Positions 49,496 through 60,392 of a DNA stretch of 64,000 nucleotides are shown in pieces. The translations under genes were made by a program, and so were the position numbers. Origin of the DNA: Kalmanozyma brasiliensis GHG001 (Eukaryota; Basidiomycota; Ustilaginomycetes; Ustilaginales); contig NW_015961988.1 of the NCBI RefSeq assembly GCF_000497045.1, positions 840,429 through 904,428 on the forward strand. Reading direction: 5' to 3'. The notes beneath the pieces were generated by a model, which did no database searches, was not told where the DNA came from, and worked only from the letters and a program-made list of their open reading frames with translations. The stretch's first letter is position 1. Each line of letters begins with the position of its first letter.

Positions 49496-50677
49496 TTAAA
49501 AGATGCAGATGGCGTTCGGGGAGGAGGCGATGCCGCCCTTGACTGTCGATCCACAATCAGATCGGAGTGTGGTGTCAGCAGACTATTGGTGTAGCAGCGA
49601 GACGGAGCCGGAGTACTCACCTCGAATCGGCGCCGACGTGAGGAAGAATGACCACCTTTGATGCTTCTGGCAGGCGCCTGACAGCCGTTCCAGATCGAAA
49701 AGCTCGCCGATGGGACAGCCGAACATGGGCAAGATCCACTCGTGCAGCCAGAGATCTGTTTTACGCATTGCGGCCAAATCTCGATCAGTACCTCTCTTCT
49801 CTTTCCTCAGAACGGCGTGGGATCGGCACTTACCGCCATGTGGACCAAACTCGAAGCTCATATTGTCGCTCGCGACGGCGGCAAAGTGGGAGTTCCACAA
49901 CCACCTCTTGGTCTCCTCGGTCGCCTCGAGCCCGGGGAAGTTGTCGTTCTCGATCATCCCCTTGACCTTTTCCTCCTCACTCGCGCCTTCGAACCACCGC
50001 ACAACGCCCGTTCGCAACAACAAAATATCCCCCGTCCGCAGTTCCGTCTTTTGCCACGCGAGGACCTGCTTGATCTGCTCCAACGGGATCGGATAAGAAG
50101 AGTTGCCCGGGGGAACTGGTTCATCCTTGGTCTGCTCCCACCAGTGTACCCAGTCCACGAGCACGCCTCTCCCCGCAATGCCACCGGTCAAACTCCACGC
50201 ATGCATACTGTTCCTCTCGCCCTTCGGCACCTTTCCCGAGTGCAAATCCTCGTGGCTGACCCCTCCATAGTACAACCCGGTCGACTGGTGGGCGAAATGG
50301 TTGAACCCATCCCACTGAGAGCTGGTTTGGGTGTTCAAGTGGACCTCGTCGTCGGTGGCGTAGACGCCCAAGCGGGGTTTGAGGTCGATGATACGATGCT
50401 CGAAGTGCGCGCGCTGATTAGCGGGGATGTCGACGCTATCGAGGCCCCAGTCGAGGGCGACACGCTCGCCAGTACGGATTTCTGACGCGGCAGAAGCAAC
50501 GACGGTGGGAGTGAGAAGGTTGAGTGTACCCAAAGCGTCGCCGCTGCCCCAGACTTTCCAAGCGCACCCGTGGGGCATGCCTGGGACAGCAGGAATCGAG
50601 TCAAAGTCGGGGAGGTCGCCAGCGGCAAAGGTGCCATCGTTGGGCGTGGCAGCGCCGTTCGAGGAAGTTGCGGTCAT
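49496..50677 (-). CDS. Cyclase-family (PF04199, kynurenine formamidase-like) protein, three exons
   Basis: A putative metal-dependent hydrolase of the cyclase superfamily; fungal members are often unassigned. Exons 50677-49834, 49755-49621 and 49542-49496 are joined by two introns of 78 nt each (GTAAGT...CAG and GTGAGT...CAG). The joined CDS is 1026 nt, 341 residues. Splicing yields FGPHG-DLWLHEW and TSAPI-RVKGGIASSPNAICIF, the expected family endings. Other landmarks are WGSGDALGTLNLLT, NTQTSSQWDGFNHFAHQ (metal-site region), GVLVDWV and GDILLLRTG. Start chosen at MTATSSNG (50677); the frame is open 57 codons further upstream but that part is Cys/Arg-rich leader. Unspliced sequence stays open through intron 1 and stops in intron 2. 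Confidence 0.87.
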
Positions 50678-51380
50678 CGTCGAGAGAATGTGGTTCCTCA
50701 GAACGAATGTGTGGGAGGTTCGATGCGAAGCTTGGTGATGATGGTCACTCGCCAGGAAGCAACATCGACGAGAACTGGCCGCAACGTACCCTTTCCGAGC
50801 TGCTCTCCCCGCACATCCTCGGGCACGGCATCCAGCAGCGCAGGACACCTCTCAGTAAGGATGCCCCCGACGTTGACCGGCGACCGAGACCCGTGCCTTG
50901 TGCATACCAGAACGCGGGGGGAGGACGCTCTGTTTTCTCGTCGGCGTGGGGTGGCCGATCAATTGGCCGACGTGACTTTCCCACTCCGCAGCTTCCCTGG
51001 TCTTTGGTCAGCCTCGCGTCGCTTTTTGCTTCGGCTACGGGCGTGTCTGACTGATAGCGCATCGTCCGCATCATGCTCATCGTGCAACATGCGTCTTGCA
51101 TACATCAACATCAATCTCAAGGCGGAAGGGTGGATGGCGTTTAGCTCCGGACTGGACATTGACGCCCGCACACGGTACACTTTGTTTTTGAAAGCAGATA
51201 CATTATCACAGCGCCGCGCCCGAAAGCATCGACGACGTCAAGTATCTGCGCAACTAGGAAAGAGTGAGACGGGTATGAAGGAACACGATTCGAAGAAGGA
51301 AGGAAAAAGGTTCTGTCGAAACAGCGACGGAGCCCAAGACACGAAACGAAAAGTGGTATATGGTTCCGAGCGGCGCACAC
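50678..51380. other. Intergenic region, cyclase 5' flank / channel 3' flank
   Basis: 703 bp carrying the cyclase promoter and the 3' flank of the channel gene. A plus-strand ORF of 290 codons (50570-51442) overlaps the first cyclase exon and has no recognisable features. No RNA gene or repeat seen. Confidence 0.5.
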
Positions 51381-54113
51381 TCAGACGAGCGGCTCTCCGG
51401 GGGGCTCATAAGCGTCGGTCTCGACCTGGCCCTTCTCGGTGACCGAGGTGTGCTCGTAGGTGGCATCGAGGCCGGCCTTGCGAGCCGAGGCGACGCCGGC
51501 GCGGCCGATGCCGAACTTGTCGTTGGGCAACCAGATGGGCTTCTGCTCACCTGTGAGCGAAGGATGGAAGAACGCCTGCTCCTGCTCCGGCGTCAAGCCG
51601 CCCGCCGACTGGTGCTTCTCGGCGCTGCCGACACCGGCACCGTTGACACCGTGCGGCTGCAGACCGTTGACACCGGCACCGGGGGTCTCGTCGGGCGAAC
51701 CCTGCGCGTTGATGTGCCTCTTCTCGGTGTACGCCGTCTCGCCCGAGGTGCGCGTGAAGTTGCCCTGCAGCTGGCCCTCGGTCGAGTTGCCGGCCGTGAG
51801 CGTGAGAGGGAGGGCCGTCTCGAGCTCCTTGAACGAGTCGTTGAGGAAGTAGTGGAAGCCCATCACGATCACAATGAGGATGATCATGAAAGCACCCTCG
51901 GGAATCGCCGACTGCATCCTGTTGCCTCCGTTGGCATCCTCCGACTGAGCCAGGAAGAAGATGGCCGTGAGCATCACCATCTCGACGTACAGGCCGGCAA
52001 ACAGGTGGCGGATGGCCTTGCCGAAGAAGAGACCCGAGGTCTCGCCCGCCGGCTTGTTGTCGTAGACATAGAGGAAGAGGTACTTGTAGCCGAGGTAGAA
52101 GAGGAAGAAGGTGAACACCACAAAGATGTTGACGATGGGCGCAATGACCACGTAACCGATGCCGATGACGGTGATGAGCGTCATCTGGGGGAACAAGGTA
52201 CCCCAAGCCGGAGCGCCAGTGTCGTGGTCGATGTGCCACACCTTGCGAGGCGTCGAGGCGAGCAAAAACTTCTTGACGTAGTAGACGGCGAGACCGGCCA
52301 CCTGCGCAAAGAGCGAGGCGGCGCCCGACAGACCGGTCAGGGCGATGAAGCTGAGGAAGAAGAGCGAACCCTTGGGGATGGCCTCAGCGAGAAGACCGGG
52401 GAAGTTGGCAGGGTTCTGACCGACCTGAGTGACGAATTGAGCAATCTGACCGGCGTTACCCGAGATCAAGGTCAAGAAGAGGAAGTTCTGCACGATCTGG
52501 AAAGCAGCGAATCGTCCCTGGAGGTCGAGTTCGATGGCACTGCGGGTGGGCGTGCCGCTGAGTCGCGAGAGGAGACGCAGGAAGATGGGCAGCAGCATGT
52601 TGAGCACGGCAAGCAGGACGGTGGGCAAGATACCCTGAATGATACCGACAACGACGTTGGGAATGCTGTTGAGCCAGCCCAGGAAGGGTACAGTGTCATT
52701 GTTGGCAAGTCCCTTGATGTTGGAGACGATACCGACGAAAGCGACAGGAACGGCCCAGAAAACGATGAGGCCGATGGTGATGGCCCAGCCAATGAGGGTG
52801 CGAATCTTGCGCTCGTAGGGGTTCATGTTCATGTTGGCCCAGACAACATCATCGGGGTGAGCCTCGACATAGCGGTTGGTCATGCGGTAGGGTTCGTGGT
52901 GAGCGACCGCCTTGGCGGCCATGTGAGCGGCGATCTGAGTGTTGAAGAGGATGAAAGCACTGCTCTGAGGAGGGTAGTTCTTGTAGTCGACGTTGATCTC
53001 GGAGCGCATCCTCTCGATCTCCTTGTTGAGACGAGCAATCTCCTCACGGCACCAGTGGATGGTGTCGACCTTTTCACCCATGCAGGGAATCTTGCCGAGC
53101 TTGTGAGTGGGACGCTTCTTCTTGGGCACGTACTGGTCGGCGACCTCGGCGTTGATCTCGACGTCGGCACCAGGAAGGGAGCCACTGTTGTCCTCGGCCT
53201 TGCCCTTCTTAACGAGCTTGTAGGCGGTCTTGATCAGGCTGGTCTCGGCACCTTCGAGCTTGTTGACCCACTTCTCGCGCTCATCGTAGAGGTCTGGGAG
53301 CTCCTTGAGGTTGCGGTTGAGCCAGATCTTGGCGACACCGCCGGGGAGCTGCGAGTAGATGCTGCGGAGCTTCTTCTCGCTGCAGAGCTCGTTGGGGATG
53401 CCAGTGATGAGGACGGTCTTTGCCTGTGCGGTGTTGGCGTGCTCAGGCGAGACGAGGAATTGCTGGCGCAGCTTGATGAACTTGGACATGCGCGAACGGA
53501 CGTTCCACATGAGCCAGAAGGTAAAGATCCACTGGATGAGCAGAGGAGCCACGTATCGCTTCTGCTGCTGGGGGCTCTTGCCGACACGAGAGAGAATGAA
53601 ACGGTTGAAGCCGGTGCCGGTGCCGGTGGTTCCGGCGCCGTAAACGGGCATGAGGACGATCCAGGAGAGAAGCCAGATGGGGACAAAGATCCAGAGCATC
53701 ATCTCGAGGTACTCGATGAACATGTAGGAGTCGAGACCGCTCTTTTCGAGGATGGTGGTGGTGGGCGTCTTGAGCCAGACGGGAAGCCAGCCAAAGAGCG
53801 ACTGAGGCAGAGGCTCGATCTGCTCCTCCTTGGTGACGAGGTAGGTTCGAGGAGCATAGACGCGCTTGAAGCGGGGACGAGCGAGGACGAAGATGGTGAA
53901 GAGGATGGCGAAGATGATCAAGTTGAGCACGATCGACGAGATGACGGTTGAGGTGGTTGCTTCGCTGTTGGCAGCGCTCTGGGCGGCGGCCTGCTGGAAG
54001 AGCGAGGCGGCGAGCACCAGCGTGGCCGAACCAGAGACAAGGTTGAACGGCGGCATGATGGCTGCTAGGATGGCGATGGCGGCCGTTGAGAAGCGGTCGG
54101 ACGCGTTCGCCAA
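51381..54113 (-). CDS. CSC1/OSCA/TMEM63-family mechanosensitive or osmosensitive cation channel
   Basis: A 910-residue membrane protein of the calcium-permeable stress-gated channel family. Order: three N-terminal helices (about 57-77, 131-157, 188-205); a cytosolic RRM-like domain starting KTVLITGIPNELCSEKKLR (222-240), with KLGKIPCMGEKVDTIHWCREEI and a SAFILFNTQIAAHMA motif; the DDVVWANMNMNPYERKIR linker (about 415-435); then a block of about eight helices to about 770, including LPTVLLAVLNMLLPIFLRLLSRLSG. The tail is hydrophilic. An alternative start is Met20 (MPPFNLVSG). Codon use is extremely biased to C/G endings, leaving the antisense strand open for 863 codons and suggesting high expression. 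Single exon. Confidence 0.9.
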   Translation of the reverse strand: MANASDRFSTAAIAILAAIMPPFNLVSGSATLVLAASLFQQAAAQSAANSEATTSTVISSIVLNLIIFAILFTIFVLARPRFKRVYAPRTYLVTKEEQIEPLPQSLFGWLPVWLKTPTTTILEKSGLDSYMFIEYLEMMLWIFVPIWLLSWIVLMPVYGAGTTGTGTGFNRFILSRVGKSPQQQKRYVAPLLIQWIFTFWLMWNVRSRMSKFIKLRQQFLVSPEHANTAQAKTVLITGIPNELCSEKKLRSIYSQLPGGVAKIWLNRNLKELPDLYDEREKWVNKLEGAETSLIKTAYKLVKKGKAEDNSGSLPGADVEINAEVADQYVPKKKRPTHKLGKIPCMGEKVDTIHWCREEIARLNKEIERMRSEINVDYKNYPPQSSAFILFNTQIAAHMAAKAVAHHEPYRMTNRYVEAHPDDVVWANMNMNPYERKIRTLIGWAITIGLIVFWAVPVAFVGIVSNIKGLANNDTVPFLGWLNSIPNVVVGIIQGILPTVLLAVLNMLLPIFLRLLSRLSGTPTRSAIELDLQGRFAAFQIVQNFLFLTLISGNAGQIAQFVTQVGQNPANFPGLLAEAIPKGSLFFLSFIALTGLSGAASLFAQVAGLAVYYVKKFLLASTPRKVWHIDHDTGAPAWGTLFPQMTLITVIGIGYVVIAPIVNIFVVFTFFLFYLGYKYLFLYVYDNKPAGETSGLFFGKAIRHLFAGLYVEMVMLTAIFFLAQSEDANGGNRMQSAIPEGAFMIILIVIVMGFHYFLNDSFKELETALPLTLTAGNSTEGQLQGNFTRTSGETAYTEKRHINAQGSPDETPGAGVNGLQPHGVNGAGVGSAEKHQSAGGLTPEQEQAFFHPSLTGEQKPIWLPNDKFGIGRAGVASARKAGLDATYEHTSVTEKGQVETDAYEPPGEPLV

Positions 54114-54176
54114 GGAGGGGGTATGGTGTCGTTGAGAGGAGAGAAGGAGGATGCGTGATGAACAATCAAGCCGATG

Positions 54177-54184
54177 TTATATAG
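54177..54184 (-). promoter_or_regulatory. TATA box of the channel gene
   Basis: CTATATAA on the minus strand about 65 nt upstream of the first ATG, consistent with a strongly expressed gene. Confidence 0.5.
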
Positions 54185-56602
54185 CAGCAATCTTGTCAGC
54201 TTGGCGTACCAACCCTGTGAACGCCGTCTGATGCTAGCCGTTGGGATGCGTTACCACTTTGACTGTGTCACTTGGGGCGGAGTCGGAATATGAACGAAAG
54301 ACAGCAGTCAAAAGTTTCTGTCAGGCGTCCTTGAAGCTGCATGAGAGCGGAGTCCGTCCTGTGAGAGAAAGAGCACGGGAAATGAGGCTGTGGGTCCTTG
54401 TCTCTGGTGCCCTGAAGCGAGGCCAGGGTTTGCTGCTGCTTCTAATGACGATGATGTAGGAGGAGGGCTCGGCCATGTCTGTGTGACTGAGCAACCAACT
54501 CTGCGTGTGTGTGTGTGTGTGCGCGTGCGAGCGCGAGTGCCGAACGCAAATTGTTTTCTTTTTTTCTTTTGATTTCGGCTGCAGTGTGCGAGGCGCATGT
54601 GCCCGCTGCACCCCGACTTTGTTTACTGTTTTTAATTTCCCAATGTTGTTTTTGGCTTTGTGACGGTTCACGCGCCGCTGCCAAAAAACAATTGTCCGGC
54701 AGCGGTGAAGTCATCTGGCTTGACTTGGCAGCGTGGTTCGATGGTCCTTGCTTCTTTTCTCTTAGCTGATGCGAGATGGAGGTGCAGCCCCCTGCAATGC
54801 TTCCATGCCATCATACATCGTTGGTGGGCGACGCACGTCAAGTGGCTTCGATTTCATACTCTAGCGAGACACTGACCCTTACTGTCCTGTCCATCTCGTA
54901 TCGGTAGGCAGTGCTCCTTGATATGATCACACTCGGGCAGCAGCCGATTCAAGGCGGAAAGTCCGAGTCGCCCCTCTTACACAATCTCGGCAAAGACGAG
55001 CAAGTGACAATCGACTTTGAACACACGCGCCTCGGCGGCAGTCATTGAGATGGCCTATCCAACCAGAACACTCACACAGCTACGGAAGAAGCGTTGAAAT
55101 AAAATTCAGCCAAAATCGATAGACTCACGTTCCAGAATCGATGTTGGCCCTCGCCGAGCCAGCCATGCATGCATGCTGCGTGCGTATGCAACGACGATAC
55201 ATGCAGCTGCCGCGGCCGTAAGAAAAACACGCGAAGCAACGCTGGTGCTCAGATCAAATGCCGTATCGGATCGCGAGGACAGACTGGCCTTTCACGCTAG
55301 GGAGCCGCTTGGTCGCCGTCGGGACCCCAATTCGTTCCGTCTTTGCAGGTCGCTTCGAGGTGGGTCGACTTACCACAAGAAGTGGTGCCCATCTGAGACC
55401 GGAATCGACTGCCCTTCTTTTGCGTGTCTTCAAGTGCCATGTCGAAAGCCCAACATCCTTCCCGCCAAGCGATGGACGACCGGCTTCCCGGCGCTTCGTC
55501 GTCATCCAATGCCAAGGAGGGACGTCGCTAAATCTGAAGCATTGCAGCTGGTTTGCCGGTCTGCCGTGCGAGCTGCGCTGATCGACAAAGCAGGACAACC
55601 CACGTCACCGACTGCAGCGGCGACACGGCCTTCCAACCTGCGCGCTTAGCCTGCCATCGAGGGGAGAAACTTTTGAATTCTTGCCCTTGCTGCGCCCGCT
55701 GCCATCAGCCAACCACATGTCAACACCGACGGGCGGCGTCGGACCCTGGAACAACACAGCCAGCTTGCCTCGAAGCTTGTTTACACTTGACTTGGGAGCA
55801 GATGCAGTGCAAGCCTCCGGCGAGGTTGCAACTCCGCACGTCGTCCGAATGAGCCTAGAATTCGGCTCTGCACGAATGCCATCAACAATGGTCTGATCCG
55901 ACCCGTTCCGCCACGATGAGGTTAAGCGTTGTCTCCCCTGACATTGTGCTCTCACGCCCATCTGCATCGGAAGCTCCGCAAGAATCCAGTCATCTCGGTT
56001 CCCCGTCGAGGTTGGAGAAAATATCCGGAGGCGCCGATAAGGGTGCGACGGCTAGGATCCGAATCACCTCGCAACAATCGGATCAGGCTGCCTTTCACGC
56101 AAAGCTCGTCGCGGCGAAAATTCGCGCCGCATGTGACGGCGGCTCGTTCGATCATATCCGCTTCTGGCTGATCCGAGGGATCACCCCAAATCTCATCGCT
56201 TAGTCCACGTTCGAGGCATGCCATCGGATCGATACCGGTCTAGCCAGCCGAGACACGCTAGACCACTCCGCTTGACGAGCCGCCCAGCCGATCAAGAATC
56301 GCGATACTCATACAGCATACGCGGTCCAGGCCGCGGAGGTTTATCCACGGATCACCGCCTGTGCCAATTTGTAAGCCGTCACATCCGCGATCGCGCATGA
56401 TCCGCTTTGAATACGAGCAGATCGAGGCGATCAATGAGACACCTCACCGGTGTCCTCGTTGCTGCCAATCCTGGATACCTGCTGTTTGGGAAAACTTGCA
56501 GAAGGGGTATATTGCATCAAAGTCAGGGAGCTCGTGTCGTCAAGGCATGGCTGTATCTACATCATGATCGTAAAGGTGGAAAGGGGCGAAGAGGACGAGC
56601 CA
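54185..56602. other. Long intergenic region, channel 5' flank / TLC gene 3' flank
   Basis: 2.4 kb without a supported gene. It holds a (GT)8 microsatellite, AT-rich patches near 54545-54660 and scattered ORFs up to 158 codons (55173-55649, plus strand) that I do not recognise. Base composition is less GC-rich than in the genes. Confidence 0.5.
54505..54520. repeat. (GT)8 dinucleotide microsatellite
   Basis: Eight perfect GT units in the region upstream of the channel gene. Confidence 0.9.
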
Positions 56603-58348
56603 TCAATCGAACACAACAAAATCACTTCGGGCCACCTCCATTCGTCGTCGGATCTGGCCGACGATGCGCTTGCGTCGACTGCCCTGGGCCACCTGTTCGA
56701 CAGGGAACTCGCGGACCTCGGAGTCCTGTCCCAAGAAGTCTGGCGGCAGATACCGGACCAACGAGCTGAAGTCGAGTGAGAGCAGCGTCCTGTCGATGCC
56801 TGTGGGTCTCACATCGCCCGCCGCTGCCACGGCACCGTCCGCAAACGTCGTGATCACATTGCCATCGTGCGAGGTCACTGCCTTGACACCGTCTGCGTCT
56901 CGACCATTGATCGCGGTTCGCACAGCGCGCAGAACCGCACGACGGACGCGCGATCGCTGGGCTTGCAGGTAGCGACGCGCTCGCGACTCTGACATGCCTG
57001 ACTGAGCAGCCGAGTCCGATTCTGCTTCTGTGTACTCTTCCGACGACTCGTCGGTTGTGTACGAAGGCATGCGGCCTGTTGCGCCCAAGCCTTTGGGTCG
57101 CACGCCAGCTTCCTCCTCGAATTGGCGCCTCCAGCTCGCAGGTGCGTTGATCCACACCTTGCGCACTGCATCTGCCACCAGTCGGCGCGCCCGATCTCTC
57201 GCTTCAGCGGGAGAGCGGATCGCCAAGAAAGGCTCCGTATCGTGGGGTCCAGCACCATCAGGAGCGACAGGCGCAGTGAACACCGACTTTGAGTTGATGT
57301 ACTTCGGTGTAAGCCTCCTCGACAAGAGCGGATGCTTGACCGGAGACTCGCCGTCCGTTCGCTGACCCCGGCGACGCTTTGGCAGGAGGAGATTGGCGGG
57401 AGGGCGTGCGGCCGCTGCAGCCCTCGCGAATGCGGCATGGACCGGTCCAGTTGCGCCAAAGTTGGCAGTGGCATGTGTAGCACCAGCACCAGGCGTCGTA
57501 GCAGGCGTGTTGACTGCACTGCTGATGTCCGGAGCGGGCATGCCGTTGAATAGCTGACCAGCAGCCGAGGCGAGAGATGCCTTTTCTTTGGCCACTTGGG
57601 CAGCCTCGAGCTTCCTCTTGTACATCCTTCGTCGGATGCTGCAGATGCACTTGTAGCCCCACCAGACGTGCATGGGATACGTGGCGATCAGGCTGATGGC
57701 TGGACCCCAGCTGCCGTTGATACCTGGAGCGTTGCGTCCGTGCGGAGTAACGCAGGCAATCAGCAGAGCAAAGTGGTAGAAGACGCGTGTGCTGAAGAAG
57801 GTCACGGTGAAGGCCATGTTGGAGCGAAGCGGAGGATAGATCGAGGCGACACCCATGATGAGCGTTGGCAGCTCAAAGATGGCCGCGGTAGCTGCGATGT
57901 GCGCCCAGCCTTTGTGGACCCAAAGGGAAAAGAGAAACGTATACGCAATGTGGTGAATCCAGCCGGAGGAAAGGTTGATCAGCTTGCGGTAGTAGATCGA
58001 GCCGAGGGTAAGATCGGAGAGAAGGTAGGCGACGAAGAACGCAGCTAGCGGCTCGGCCACCGTCTTGGTCCTGGGTCGTAGAGCATGCAGATCAAAGCCA
58101 CCGAGGATGAGGTCGTAGAGGTAAGGCAGACTGGCTCCACACATGACGAAGCTGGCCACGGTAGTGAGGATCCAGCATCGCTTCTTGAGCATCTCCTTGC
58201 TGTCGCCCTTGAGCCACGACTGGGACAGAGCGTGGAAGATGGCATGCTGCACAACGAGAGATGCATAGAAGATGATATGGAGACGGTTTGAGGACAGAGC
58301 AGACCCCTCTGGCAAGACAAAGCGGTCTGCAAACACGAATTGTGTCAT
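56603..58348 (-). CDS. TLC-domain (TRAM/LAG1/CLN8) membrane protein
   Basis: A 581-residue multipass protein of the TLC-domain group. The first 230 residues hold several hydrophobic helices, including RLHIIFYASLVVQHAIFHAL, WILTTVASFVMCGASLPYLY, AAFFVAYLLSDLTLGSIYY and IHHIAYTFLFSLWVHKGW, with the family pattern of a D-x3-G-x5 motif followed by His-His. The lack of a full LAG1 motif argues against ceramide synthase; it looks more like TMEM56/CLN8-type relatives with lipid-related roles. After about residue 240 the protein is cytosolic and disordered, with Ala/Thr/Pro linkers and an acidic patch (TDESSEEYTEAESDS). Single exon. The function is not predicted beyond membrane lipid biology. Confidence 0.8.
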   Translation of the reverse strand: MTQFVFADRFVLPEGSALSSNRLHIIFYASLVVQHAIFHALSQSWLKGDSKEMLKKRCWILTTVASFVMCGASLPYLYDLILGGFDLHALRPRTKTVAEPLAAFFVAYLLSDLTLGSIYYRKLINLSSGWIHHIAYTFLFSLWVHKGWAHIAATAAIFELPTLIMGVASIYPPLRSNMAFTVTFFSTRVFYHFALLIACVTPHGRNAPGINGSWGPAISLIATYPMHVWWGYKCICSIRRRMYKRKLEAAQVAKEKASLASAAGQLFNGMPAPDISSAVNTPATTPGAGATHATANFGATGPVHAAFARAAAAARPPANLLLPKRRRGQRTDGESPVKHPLLSRRLTPKYINSKSVFTAPVAPDGAGPHDTEPFLAIRSPAEARDRARRLVADAVRKVWINAPASWRRQFEEEAGVRPKGLGATGRMPSYTTDESSEEYTEAESDSAAQSGMSESRARRYLQAQRSRVRRAVLRAVRTAINGRDADGVKAVTSHDGNVITTFADGAVAAAGDVRPTGIDRTLLSLDFSSLVRYLPPDFLGQDSEVREFPVEQVAQGSRRKRIVGQIRRRMEVARSDFVVFD

Positions 58349-60313
58349 GCTGGCGATGTCGACTGATCAATAGTTGCAGTTGAGGCAGGAGATGTTCGAT
58401 GAGGTTTGTGAGCCGTGGCAGCACGCGTTGAGCGGCAGACCTGCTGTATCAATCAGTCAGGATCTAAGCAGCCATCTGAGTGAGGTTGCGCTTGTCGAGG
58501 TATGGGAGCGAGAACAAGATGGACGCAGGGGAAGTGAAGTCGAGAAGGCCGCCACAAGATGTTGTCTATGAATAGGTCTTTTTGTCGCGTCACGAGCGAG
58601 CGGGTCTATGTGAACACAAGTGTGGAGGGAGAGAGCCGTTGTCGCGCACACTGCTGTACGAGGCCAAGATCGTGCTGCTGCGATGTCTAGAGGGTGGGTG
58701 ACGATAGGAGGTGTGTATGACTAGCACAGACCAAAATAGGACTAAGACGGTGGTGCGAACGTGGACAGGCCGGCACGCATCTCCACCAAACTCAAAAAAC
58801 CGAAAGGTAACTCAGCTCGGCGACGTGGGGTTGCACAGAGTTGTGGCCAGCAAAGCGGTCTCAGGCCGTCGCTCGCCGTACGCCGAATTGGCTGAGGAGC
58901 ACGTTTTCAGGGTCCAGCGCGTCATCCGACGTGCAGGCGAGAGACAGACCGTGGATCGGGATGTTGATCGGAACTAGATCTCGATATTCTCTCGAAGAGA
59001 AGACTTTGTTTCTATGTTACATTCGAGACGGAAGAAGAGTCGGCTGGCTGCCGCAAATCTGGTCGGCGCTTTTTTACGCACGCTCGGCTTGTGTCGCTTC
59101 GATTAGACCCTGACCGAAGAAAGGAAGTCATCGCTCTAGGTGGCGGCTGGGAGACGCAAGGCGGCGTGACACACACAGCATCATTGACTTGCCGAAGAGC
59201 GCAACAACAGATTGTGAAGGCATTTATCGATAGGCGCAGAAGTCGAATAAGGTGGAAGATCTGCTTCGAAAGGGGAGCCAGCGTGCATGCGGGGGCCACA
59301 TCGATGGAAGAAGGAGACCCCGTGACCTCACGGCGACTGATGGCCGGGAAATATTGCCGCGCTCTGCCTAGCAAGTGCGACACCGGGGCCTTGTTCTGTG
59401 TGGTCTTCTTAGCCCCGCTCAGTCGGATCTAAGCGATGATAGGTCATGCGCCTTATTCTGGTCGCTGCCGCGTGGAAGCTGAGCATTCGAGAGGAGTCGG
59501 CGCTCCCTTTGCATTGCCGACATCGGCTCAAATGGGTATGTGGGCAATCTCCAGTCCGTTTCAGCAAAGCCGGGTGCCACATGTCGGATGTGAGTGATTT
59601 GCAGTTGTCTGCGACTCAGGATGAAGAGTGCGAGCCTTGACGGGAAGGAAGCGATCCAAGCAACACACGAGAGGGAAAGAGATACTTTGAGGTCAGAAGG
59701 TGCGGCAGCGAAGCGCGCGCCACAGCTAGCGTCCAGGCGGCTGACTGTGAAGCAAGCGAAGGAAGGGCATTATTTAATTCTTCATCACCGTCAAGGTCGT
59801 AAAAGCCGACGCGCTTGGTACATGGACCGAGCCTTGTTTCTCTCGCCCACAGAACCAAAGTCCGATCGTGCCGTTCCTCGTCATCACAAGTATCGGAAGC
59901 ACGACGATGAGCAGGATGCGAAATGAGCCTCGACATGACGGACACCTCGATGCACAAGGTGTTGCAGGCAGCGCCAAAGAAGAAGGAGCCATTTTCGCTG
60001 AATTTAAGGCCGAGGGAAGTCAGTGCGCAGTGCGGCTGGCCCGTTCGCAGTGCGGTGCGGGGGAGAGAGCCGCGAGCACAGGTCACCGGGCTAAAACACT
60101 CGGTGCCACCCAAAAGGGCAAGCTGCAGCGCGGCGGCGGCCCTTGACCGAGATTCCACTGCCAGAGTGACACATCCGCAACCCTGTCGTCGTCAGCTGCC
60201 GCAGGCAGATGGAATGAAGACCCTGCGCAGCCCCCTACCTTTCGCTCGTGGTCTGGTCCAGCCGAGAAGCTCATTTGCCCCGCAGTCAGAAGACCTTACT
60301 CGATCCACAAATC
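58349..60313. other. Intergenic region, TLC gene / aldehyde dehydrogenase
   Basis: About 2 kb without a supported gene. It contains the TLC gene 5' flank and a long aldehyde dehydrogenase promoter. The longest ORF (59616-60158, minus, 180 codons) has no family features. Confidence 0.5.
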
Positions 60314-60320
60314 TATATAA
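60314..60320 (+). promoter_or_regulatory. TATA box of the aldehyde dehydrogenase gene
   Basis: TATATAA 73 nt before the start codon, followed by a CT-rich leader. This is a strong core promoter, in line with the extreme codon bias of the gene. Confidence 0.7.
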
Positions 60321-60392
60321 GCCCTGATCAAGCTCGGCCTTCTTCCCGTCTGCTCTCATCAATTACCTTTCCTCCATCGTCACACCGCCAAC

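Noticed and set aside
51360..53951. Plus-strand ORF of 863 codons, antisense to the channel gene
   Set aside because: It exists only because the channel gene avoids TTA, CTA and TCA codons. Its translation is Val/Leu/Glu/Asp-rich and has no family features, while the minus strand encodes a clear CSC1-type protein.
55173..55649. Plus-strand ORF of 158 codons in the large gap near 55 kb
   Set aside because: No domain, poor codon bias compared with neighbouring genes, and several overlapping ORFs on both strands.
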